DNA from: Chara braunii
Lineage: Eukaryota > Streptophyta > Charophyceae > Charales > Characeae
DNA length: 20,306 nt
Assembly (NCBI GenBank): GCA_003427395.1
Contig: BFEA01000817.1
Location: 109,561-129,866 of the forward strand
Reading direction: 5' to 3'
Positions 9,237 to 17,286 of the stretch are shown here, piece after piece. The position numbers and the translations under genes were made by a program. Under the pieces are notes generated by a model. The model was given only the letters and a program-made list of their open reading frames with translations, searched no databases and was not told where the DNA came from. Position 1 is the first letter of the stretch. Each line of letters opens with the position of its first letter.

Positions 9237-11066
9237 TTTTCTCCACTCACTTTGGCTGAAAACAACTTCTCATGCACGATCCATTCATGACCAAGTCACC
9301 ACGCAGAGCGTGGTCAATTAAAAGAAGAAATATTATGGAACTTGCACCGTTGATAGCATCACCATTATTAACTCGCTCCTTTCGTACGTGATTTAAGAAA
9401 ACCCGTTTATGCGCTCGACCTCATACTGCACTAATGCTGTTGACTTTAGTACGAATAAAACTCTACCCACGTCTGATCAGCGTCGTGTCTTCCCCTAGCT
9501 CGTTCACTACATACCCTTCATCCCTGCATTATAGTCGACCATGGCACCCCTCACGCGCAGCTCAAGATAGTACATAAAAGAATCAGAGGCAACACAATTT
9601 CTATAGCCCGAGTAGGTCGCCCATTTTAACATTCCCCCCGCACTTTTCTCCCCCATATCTCATCTCTGTACACACATCACTCATACGCCATCACCTCTTT
9701 ACCGCCTAGTCATCGCCTCACAGAGAGATTATCTCATGTATCTAGATGAGGGTTGTAGCGGCTGCTAGCTGAAATTTACTGCTAATAATAACATCCTCTA
9801 CATCCTGTATTGTTCATCTCTCATAGAAGCCTTGCTAAAAACTTAGATTGACGAGGAGGGCGCGCTGCTTCTAAAGGATTGACTTGCATTAGCAATGCCA
9901 TAGGATGACGTCAACTGATATATTTCCTCGCTCCAGACTCCGATAGACCACCATCCTCCCTTCTTCGAGTTGTTGCCTGTGTTCGGTGTAGCCCCTTCTT
10001 TCTCAACTTCGTTTTTCGAAGACCCAGAAGGAACAAGACCACGCTACGTCATACATGGCGTCAGCTGCAAGGGAAACCTCTCCCACTCACCCTCTCTAAG
10101 CTATGACTGCCCACTCCCCTCAATCATGTTGGCGTCGTGGGCTATACTCGACGCCTCACGTACTCAACGGTTAGCCCGTTGTCACACTGATCCCGCTCAG
10201 GCCGCAAGAAGTGTGTATGTAGGTCCCTTTCTCGTCTCGTTCACTTCAAGAGAATTGTCCACTTAGCCACAAACCGTGAAGGCTTACGCACTTTCCAGCT
10301 TCTGAAAGGGCAAGAAGAGAAACAACTTCCTCCCCAAGAGCGCGACGGAAACCAATTCTGGGTAAGTGATGATTGGTCAGTCTGTCCCACAACCTCTTTG
10401 CCTCTTCCTCATAGCAGATGTGAGCGTGACTCTCTCACGATCGCGTCCGCCCATCCCTCTCTTTCTCGTGATAGCTGGCCCGCGGTCTCACTGATCACGC
10501 CTGAAGTGCACAGTACGAGAACCCCGATTCCATCCACGTACGCTCATTCAAGAAAGCAAAGTCGTTAGGCACGAATCCAGGGAAGCAAGCACGCACGCTT
10601 TCCCTAACCAAGAGACCAAGCACACTACGAAACCTTCCCCAGGCTCACCACGATAATCAGAAGAAACTTATAGCGTTGCAGCCTGCAAAGACTTGCGAGA
10701 CGGGTCAATCAAAATGGAGGGTGACTCCAACCACGCACTCAGGCGTCACGCTCTCGCTTGGGCCCGAGCATGAACACTCTTCCACGCAGTCACGCAGCAG
10801 GAGTCGCCGCTTGTTTTCTTGTAATCGTCTCAGCTTGGCAGACACAGTGTTACTAACTCCGTCCAGGAGCTGTGGACGCGCTCTACGCAAGGGAGATGTT
10901 GATGTCAACAGCGACGTCTACTGTCCTTGAGCGCGCGCGTCTGGTCTCCCTCCGTCTCTCTCTGAGACTTGTCGACCCGCTTTGACTCTTGAGCCTCTCC
11001 CCTCTCTCGTTCTTGATCGTGACTGTCGCAGGGCGCCCCAAATCTGTAACTGTCCAGTACTCTTAG
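9237..11066. other. No recognisable gene
   Basis: Mixed composition, slightly C-rich on the plus strand, with frequent stops in all frames. The longest frame (9970-10266, 98 codons) resembles nothing I know. No RT, transposase, tRNA boxes or clear tandem repeats were seen. By position, the missing middle of a minus-strand LINE ORF2 (reverse transcriptase) would be expected here if the flanking LINE parts belonged together, but it is not present. Confidence 0.45.
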
Positions 11067-11639
11067 TCACGCCTCCGTCGCGAGTTGGCCTCCGGACCAC
11101 TCTCCACAGGCCCAACCGGCTGATGGTCCCTCCGCCACTGGTCCAGCCCGTGCCAGGACTGGGTCTCCGTTCTGGTCACTCGCCTCACTCTCAGCCTCCG
11201 TGTCGCGGTCCAGATGTTGCTGCTCCCTCTCCACCGTATTGGTTGAAGTTCCTGCCTCCAGGTACGATACGGTCACCTTTAACTCGTCTGTGACTCCGTC
11301 TCTCCTGCATCTTCTCTCGACCCGGTCTTTAGCCTCCGTGATGGCCGCCTGTAGTCCCTGATCTGCTCTCATTTCCTCCACCTTTCCCCCTGCAACATTT
11401 ATCTTCAGCCTTGCCTCCCGTTTGCAATGGCTGTAGTCCAAGATGGCGGTCACCGTCGGCCCATCTCCAGACATCCGCTCCCACCTCCAGAGGAACTGGA
11501 GGCATCTTGGCCTATAGCAGCACCATGGTTGGATACCCCTTTGACAACCAGTATTCGTTACTAGGCTGCCGACTCCAGAAATAGCCACGGCCGAACACTC
11601 AGAGCATGAGCGCGCGCACTTAGACGATCTCCCACACAC
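11067..11639 (-). CDS. Unrecognised 190-codon open reading frame
   Basis: I do not recognise this protein. The N-terminal third is Cys/Arg/Trp-rich and looks non-coding. The rest is more protein-like: a charged, probably helical segment (KREARLKINVAGGKVEEMRA, then ITEAKDRVERRCRRDG and DELKVTVSYLEAG), followed by an acidic, polar tail rich in Glu, Asp and Ser. Such a coiled, charged layout is compatible with a retrotransposon gag or ORF1 fragment, but no zinc knuckle, protease or other diagnostic motif is present. It is flanked by featureless DNA. It may equally be a chance frame; the start at 11639 is simply the first ATG. Confidence 0.25.
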   Translation of the reverse strand: MCGRSSKCARSCSECSAVAISGVGSLVTNTGCQRGIQPWCCYRPRCLQFLWRWERMSGDGPTVTAILDYSHCKREARLKINVAGGKVEEMRADQGLQAAITEAKDRVERRCRRDGVTDELKVTVSYLEAGTSTNTVEREQQHLDRDTEAESEASDQNGDPVLARAGPVAEGPSAGWACGEWSGGQLATEA

Positions 11640-11828
11640 TCACCACGCCGCCTAGCCCTCTCCCCTGGATTCGCCAGTACTTGGCGTAGTGAGATCGTTC
11701 ATGCCCCAGTGGTTAAAAGCCAGTCCCTCTCCCTTTTTATAGAGTCGCTACTTGCCACGATCCACGTGCTCTGAACGAGGAACTCGAGTAACCTTTAGAA
11801 TTCAGTTCATTAGCGGTCTGTAATTTTG

Positions 11829-11865
11829 AAAATAATAAAATAAAATAAAATTAGAAATAAAATAA
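11829..11865 (+). repeat. A-rich (AAAAT)n simple repeat
   Basis: About 37 bp of A with single T at regular spacing (AATAAAATAAAATAAAA pattern). It could be the tail of a plus-strand non-LTR element, but no Pol III A/B boxes or coding sequence were found just upstream. Confidence 0.8.
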
Positions 11866-12285
11866 GGAGAAATGAAGCAAGAGACCAAACACCAACGGTC
11901 GCAGTACACGCAGACCTTTTGCTATCAGTTCCTGTCACTTCGTCTTGATGCGGAGTGATTGCGACCCTGAAACGATGGTCCCATAATGGGATACCAACCA
12001 GCAGCCTTTCTCCTCTAAAAGGAGTCGTCAGGCTACAACTAACGGGTACCCGTGTCTGATGACAAGGAGGGGGCTTATGACCTCCCACGAGGGGTGATAG
12101 GCCCCCTACCAAAGCGGTCGCGGGTGCTCCCTTTTTTTGGGGTCCTCCTTCGAGACGGTTGGCAGGTCGTGCCCACAACTGATCGAAACCCGATGGGTCA
12201 GCCATATCAGACCACCCACCTTGAAATCATAATCTGAGTCTCGGACCGTTCGCTCTCCCACGATGTGACTGGCGGGGGACTGAAG
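11866..12285. other. No recognisable gene
   Basis: Short frames on both strands (for example 11810-12205 minus) have no recognisable domain; the hydrophobic end of that frame is only the translation of the A/T-rich repeat. Nothing else is supported here. Confidence 0.4.
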
Positions 12286-12346
12286 TTAGAAAAAAAACAG
12301 AAAAGAAGAATTGATAAAAGAAAAGAAAAGAAAAGAAGAGAAGAGA
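12286..12346 (+). repeat. Purine simple repeat (AAAAG)n
   Basis: Runs of A with single G, becoming a regular AAAAG repeat at about 12315-12340 and ending in AAGAGAAGAG. A C/T-rich stretch on the same strand follows at 12430-12487. Confidence 0.85.
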
Positions 12347-12789
12347 CCTTAGCGCCACTACAACCGTGGAACCACCCGACTTAACCCCCAGGGGTAGCTT
12401 TCCGAAACCGAACGAGAACGTAAACCTTTTGTTCCCACTTCCCTCTTTTCCTTTTTATTTTATTTTCGCTTTTCCTTCTTCTTTTGAGTTTCAACAACCT
12501 CTATACCTATCCCAAAATCCGACTGTCGGGGCTCGGTGTGCAGTAGAAAAGACCTCCCCTGCTTCTCACTGTCATGTTTCCAGGTGAGCTTGATGGCTAC
12601 TGCAGCCACAGGCCGGCCTGCCGCACAGCAAAGCACCAAGCCTACGTGGACTAGTAAAAGTCCAGCAACACACCCACCCCTTTGTCGGTGTCGACGTCGA
12701 CTGGACCAGTCTCACTGCGGAGGTAAGTCGTTCTCAGTCCGCAGTAGAGGTGGATTGGCAGGCACTCGGTCCGCAGCAGGGGTACGAAA
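12347..12789. other. Non-coding stretch beyond the truncated LINE ORF2
   Basis: Contains the T/C tract 12430-12487 and a G-rich part with repeated GTCCGCAG-type words (12737, 12769). Minus-strand frames here carry no reverse transcriptase motif, so the LINE ORF2 does not continue into this stretch. Confidence 0.45.
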
Positions 12790-13619
12790 TTAGGCGCCTG
12801 GCACACTGTGGAGGCAAGTGAGCGAATGCCTGGTTCGCAACGGAGGGCCGGGACACCGCGCCCTCCGACACCGGGAGATGGGGTCCGGGCTGGGATCCAT
12901 CGTGGTGTTCCAATCGCCTGAGTTTCTTTTGACTAGGGAGAAGGCTTTCTTGCGTGGGTGGAGGATTCGAAAAGGGTCTATCAGATCGAACTCCGTCATG
13001 ATGTTTCTCAAGTGTGTGCTCGCTCGTGTGGGTCCCATAAGTGTTGCCCGGGAGATGCGGTCCAGGCTGGGATCCATCGTGGTGTTCCAATCGCCTACAA
13101 TGATTAGCGGTAGGGGGTTCGGGAAGAGTGACTTGATGTGGTCATAGAAAGCTAGGCGTTCGGTTTCCGTGTTGGGGGCATATATGTTCAGGATCCTAAT
13201 CTCTTCCTCTTGCCATGTGATTTGGATCCATGACCATCTTCCTTGTGCTGTGTCGCCTTCGCTGTTTCTTACCTGTCCTTCCGACCAGATTTTGGATGTA
13301 GTTGGTATAAGGATCGCTACGCCACGATGCTTTGGTCCGCTTTGTTGGACCATAGTGTGGAAGGGCATCTGCCTAGGCTTTTTTCCACGGTCTTCTTGAT
13401 TTTGGTGTGGTTGGTGAGGTTTGATAGATGGGTCTCTTGTAGAAGGATGACATCGGGTTTGGGCTTTCTTTTGTCTGTGAGGCCGAGTTTGATGTCTCGT
13501 AGTTTGTTGTCTTCATTGAGAATGTTATCCAAGTCGTTGACGTTCCAGCTGTGGATTGTCAGTCCTCTGGCTTGCCAATCTACCCTCATTGTCCCAGACT
13601 GATCCTCATTGCAGTCCAT
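12790..13619 (-). pseudogene. LINE ORF2 N-terminus: apurinic-type endonuclease domain (broken)
   Basis: This domain nicks target DNA to prime reverse transcription. From the ATG at 13619 the frame gives SWNVNDL (Asn26, the catalytic WNV motif) and VILLQETHL (Glu62). After a frameshift near 13350-13375 it continues in the second frame with HRGVAILIP, WIQITW, RILNIYAPN (the catalytic Tyr motif) and VGDWNT (the GDxN motif), then DLIDPFRILHPRKKAFSL. The expected RIDR and final SDH motifs are absent. Instead, after KRNS the frame re-enters a second copy of GDWNTTMDPS and then unrelated sequence to a stop at 12790. The family call is strong from the four ordered motifs. The copy is inactive. Confidence 0.88.
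12871..13096. repeat. 49-bp direct repeat inside the endonuclease remnant
   Basis: Segments 12871-12919 and 13048-13096 differ at only two positions (both start CCGGGAGATG and end CCAATCGCCT) and lie exactly 177 bp (59 codons) apart. The right-hand copy is the native GDWNTTMDP coding segment of the endonuclease; the left-hand copy sits where the next endonuclease motif should be. Confidence 0.95.
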
Positions 13620-13750
13620 TAGATTTCGTTTGGCGGGGTGCTGTGTTCAGAATCTCAGATTGATTTTTTTATTTTTTATTTTTTTTTTTTTTTTGCTCGG
13701 TTGGGATGGGGGTTTGTTGGGCAGGGTTGATAATTGGAGGTTCGATATAT
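13620..13750 (-). other. A-rich spacer between LINE ORF1 and ORF2
   Basis: Between the ORF1 stop (13751-13753) and the ORF2 ATG (13617-13619). On the minus strand it carries an A tract with few T from about 13694 to 13665, preceded by a C-rich segment. It may be a natural inter-ORF spacer used for ORF2 translation, or an A-rich insertion. Confidence 0.6.
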
Positions 13751-16475
13751 TTAGTCCACAACGGCAAAGATTTTGGGGCTGCCCCGCTCAGAGTCCTCGT
13801 TGTTCTCCCTGCCCTCGCTGATCTCTTTCCCCGGCATGGAGCTCAGGCTGAATGCCCCCACGCTTCCTTCGGGCAACGACGTGGCTCCAGTCCCTGCTCC
13901 TTCCGGGGAAATCCCGTCAACCACCCCGCAGTCTTCGTCGTCAGCCATACTTCCCTCGTCGTCGGCCATACTTCCCTTGTCGTCGTCGGGCTCCACGTAG
14001 AGCGCCCTGGCTTCGTCTTGCAGGGAGTGCTCTGTGATGAGGGTGTGGAACCTGATAATGGAGGTCAGGGAGACCGCCATGACCTCTGTCGGGCACATCT
14101 TACCTGCAAGAGTGTTGTACGGCAGCGCTGTCACAGTGTTCCGCGCTCTCCATACCAGTCCTTCGTGTAATCTGGCTCATCCAGTTTTACTAAGATTGGC
14201 TCGAAGGACTTGGCTGTGTCGGGGGCCTGGCCTGTTTCGTCTTCATTATCTGCCTGGGCTGCTGGGACTTCATAAACGCCCACAGGGAATTCGTCTGAGA
14301 TCCCTTCTTTGATAGTACTGGCCAGGGACCGCTGGTCTCCCAACGTCGGGATAGTGAAGGATACATCGGTGGCTACCTGCCACTCGCCGAGTTTCCTCCT
14401 GTACCGGACGGGGACCAGAGGTCTGACGACTTTGACTGTTTTGCGGTCGGATGCTGCTTTCTAAATGACATGGGGAGCCCAGTTCTCCGCGACATTTCGG
14501 ATTGTGCAAGACTCTTTGTTGTGTTTCTGGCGGTATTCCTCATTCTGATCGAACAGGCATTTTGTCTGAGCAGTGACAATGGCTATCTCCCGTTTGATGG
14601 ATCGCTGCTCGCTACCTTTTTCCAATGTATCAGCTTGAGATTTCCTGGGCCTCTTGTCTCTTCCCTTCGAAGGCTTCCATTTTTTTGGTACCATGTCTCT
14701 GATTGGGTCCTTGTGGGACTGTGTCCACGTTGGATTCCGCTTCTGAACCCGGGGCTTCTCTTTCCCTCTTCTTCTCGTGGTAAAGGAAAGCACTGAACTA
14801 TGATAGCTCACTTTGTGGTCTTGTTGTTTCTGCCTGTCTTCTCTTGATGTTTTATGCATGCCACGCGGATGTCGAATTCTTTTTCTCTCTCGTTTTTGGC
14901 TCTTTCGAGATATTCTTGCAGCCACGAAATATGAGTCCCCCTTTCCTTTTGATTTCTCTGCCTTCTCTTTTTTGGTGGGAGATATATCCATTCCTTGCTG
15001 GGTTAGATCCTGGTCTAAATGATCTGGGCCTGTTAAGGAGGCCCGTGGGTTCTGGTTCTCAGAGGGTTCGCTGCCCTCAGCAGGCGCAATGCCCTTCCTT
15101 GTTTTCTTCTGGCTTGGTTCGTCGTCATTGGTCTTTTGGGGTGAAGCCCGTCTCTTTAGGGAGGGATCAGCCTGTGGGCTTCGTCCCTCGATGACCTGTT
15201 TGGCTATGTCCAGGATGTTGTCATAGTCCTCTGGATTGGAGAGAGAGGCAGCCATTTGCTGTCAGATCGACTCCAGATCCCACATCAAGTCTTCATGTTT
15301 CTTTTCTTCCTTGATCACTCGGGAGTCGATCACCGGGGCCAAGTGGATTTTCCCTGGGATTCCGGTAATCTTCTTTGCCCCCACGTGGTGCCATTTACTG
15401 TCTGAAGAAGGGAAGATGTCTGGCCGTTTGACCGATGGGGTGGTGTTAGCATAGGTCCAGATCCATTTGGGATCTGGGATGTTGCCATCGAAGACCCAGC
15501 CGTCGTAGTCTGAGTCGTTGACGAACCAGATTCCTGTAGCTTCTTCCACCTCTACTAACATGTTCTGCCTTAATTTTTTCTGTTCGGTGGAGCGCGGGCA
15601 TTTGGGATCCGTTCCCAGATGGCCCCTGGCTTTGCATCTGAAACAGATTGGGGAGGCTTTGTTGAGACTATTAATGCCGTGACTTTGTCTCCAATGAGAC
15701 ATTGCCACTCTTCTGGGAAGATCGGAGGGTCGTCGGTGAGTACCTCCAAGATAGCTGTGATTGAGTCGCAGTGGGGAGCCAAGAAGTCAGGCTTGGGAAG
15801 GACCCACTTCAGTACCTTGTTGGCTGGATATTCCACTTCTAGGCGGTCTTTGATGAGGGGGTGTCCTCTGACAGGGATGTTGTCGAATTGTACCCAAAAC
15901 TGCTCCCTCATCAATCGCTGTTTGTAGGAGGCAGCTGGCGAGATTTCGGCTCCCTGTGCTGTTTCGGATCTCCAGCGTGACAGGGTGCAGACAGAGCTAT
16001 TACAGTTCAAAGTTTCGCATTTTTCCAGCAAGTGTGTGGCTTGAGTGGCGTCCTTGAACACCACCGTCATCATGGTTCTGCCCAAGCCGAGCAGGGAGAA
16101 CTTGTCGGCATCAGTTTTTAATACTTTTTATGTTCTCCTGTTCCAGAATGGTTTTCACTATCCATTTCCTCTTTTCAACGGGTGAGAGTCTTGCTTCGGC
16201 GTTGGAGAAGGAGAAGATGAGCGCATGCTTCTCGTAGGTCGCGTTCGTATCGGCTATCTTGTCTTTCGGATATGCCCACGCTGTCACTTCTTCATCAGTA
16301 TTGTCCTTGATGTTTCTGACTTTGATGGTGACTTTCTCTCCTCTAATTTGTGGGCCTTCCAAGAGGAAGCACAACGTCTCATGGTCCACATTGGAGGCAA
16401 TCTGGGAGGTAGGCTTTGACGTGCCTGTTTTAGTTGCAGCTCCGCGCTAAAGCGGCGCTGGTAGGTCTGAGCCAT
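13751..16475 (-). pseudogene. LINE ORF1, unusually long, RNA-binding (frameshifts and stops)
   Basis: ORF1 proteins coat LINE RNA. The ATG at 16475 gives MAQTYQRRFSAELQ. After a shift (16390-16446) come TLCFLLEGPQIRGEKVTIKV and EKRKWIVKTILEQENIKSIK. A shift at 16114 continues with TDADKFSLLGLGRTMMTVVF and a conserved-looking block (EQFWVQFDNIPVRGHPLIKD, AILEVLTDDPPIFPEEW) typical of plant LINE ORF1 before the zinc finger. A shift near 15655 enters ICFRCKARGHLGTDPKC, a C-x2-C-x4-H-x6-C zinc knuckle. Then an in-frame TGA (15262-15264), a Lys/Arg-rich region (15250-14600), an in-frame TAG (14461-14463), an unrecognised domain (KLGEWQVATDVSFTIP, EFPVGVYEVPA), a shift near 14140, and an acidic tail to 13751. 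About 900 codons in all, well above the 400-600 usual for plant ORF1. Confidence 0.8.
13935..13976 (-). repeat. 21-bp in-frame tandem repeat in ORF1 tail
   Basis: Two 21-bp units (13935-13955 and 13956-13976) differ at one base and encode GSMADDE twice in the acidic C-terminal tail of ORF1, with a partial third (DDDK) next to them. Being a multiple of three it preserved the frame. Confidence 0.9.
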
Positions 16476-16602
16476 GTCTATCTGCTGACGCCGACCTGCG
16501 TGAATTGGTTTTGCCTTCCTGGTTTTGGGTTGAGTGGTCTGCGATGGATTCTATGCCTCGTTTCCGGTACTGTTTGGGAGCCTTTTTTTTTTTTTTTTTT
16601 TT
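16476..16602 (-). other. Possible LINE 5' leader with adjacent poly(A) (minus strand)
   Basis: Just upstream of the ORF1 start on the minus strand, with a pure T run on the plus strand at about 16579-16602. In minus orientation this is a poly(A) run directly before the LINE leader. It could be the A-tail of an older element into which the LINE inserted, or an internal A-rich leader. No target-site duplication was identified. Confidence 0.4.
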
Positions 16603-16632
16603 TTCCTTATGCTATGTGTTCCAATCATACTT

Positions 16633-16783
16633 GCGGCGCACCGACCCTGCGCGCTGCGCGCTGCGCGGACCCGAGGTGCGCGCGCACCCGGGTGCGCAGT
16701 GCGCTGCGCTCAGGGCCGGTGCGCCGCGCGCTGGTGCGCTAGGGGGTGCGCGCTGGCGGGGCGCAGGTGCGCCGGGTGCGCAC
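16633..16783 (+). repeat. GC-rich block of GGTGCGC repeats
   Basis: About 150 bp of nearly pure G/C with alternating GC. GGTGCGC occurs at 16675, 16691, 16718, 16733, 16745, 16766 and 16775. It includes the 14-bp perfect palindrome GGTGCGCGCGCACC at 16675-16688. Long Ala/Arg-rich frames through it reflect composition only. Confidence 0.85.
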
Positions 16784-16821
16784 ACCATTAATTATATATT
16801 TTTTTATTTTACTGCTATTTC

Positions 16822-16971
16822 CACACCCACCCACACACACACACACACAGGCACACGCACACACACACAGGCACACACAGGCGCACAGTGCCGCACACAC
16901 ACACACGGGCACACACACACAGTGCCTAACATGGAGAACACACACACACACACACAGTGCCTAACATGGAG

Positions 16972-17039
<68 letters not shown>

Positions 17040-17052
17040 TGCAAACACACAC
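16822..17052 (+). repeat. Compound AC microsatellite
   Basis: Interrupted AC repeat with a pure stretch of 31 AC units at 16973-17034. A 35-bp higher-order unit is visible: AGTGCCTAACATGGAGAAC at 16921 and again at 16956, each followed by AC repeats. Highly variable in length by nature. Confidence 0.97.
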
Positions 17053-17286
17053 TGTTGGGATTCGGTAACTCACCTGGTTGAGCGTTGTGCGTGCAATCAG
17101 AGAGGAATCAGAGGATGCATGTCCATTTTTCAAACACAGGCGGAAAACAAGAAACATCACAAGATTCAAGACAAAAAAAAACTGTCAGGCAAAGTATCCC
17201 AAAAGCGGAGTTTGCAAAGTTTGTTATTTCAGGAGCACAAAAGCGCGCAAGGACACACTACCCTCACTATACTAATTCACAAATGT
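17053..17286. other. Short non-coding stretch downstream of the hAT gene
   Basis: Lies beyond the transposase stop on the minus strand. It should hold the 3' untranslated part and the left terminal inverted repeat of the hAT element, but no terminal repeat can be named because the other end lies outside the window. No clear polyadenylation signal. Confidence 0.35.

Larger units (their letters stand above)
12790..16610 (-). mobile_element. Non-LTR retrotransposon (L1-type LINE), 3'-truncated and decayed
   Basis: Read on the minus strand the order is: possible 5' leader (about 16578-16476), long ORF1 (16475-13751), A-rich spacer (13750-13620), ORF2 endonuclease (13619 to about 12920). Reverse transcriptase and 3' end are missing from the contiguous copy. 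ORF1 with a zinc knuckle followed by an apurinic-type endonuclease ORF2 is the standard L1-clade plan. An ORF2 C-terminus in the same orientation at 7884-9236 may be its other end or a different copy. Several frameshifts and stops make it immobile. Confidence 0.8.

Noticed and set aside
11700-11760. Possible Pol III A-box (AGTGGTTAAAAGCC) that would suggest a SINE or tRNA
   Set aside because: No B box (GGTTCGANTCC) at the right distance and no cloverleaf could be folded by eye.
16505-17068. Long frames through the GC-rich and AC repeats (Ala/Arg- and Thr/His-rich, Cys/Val-rich antisense)
   Set aside because: Simple repeats stay open in several frames on both strands; no gene.
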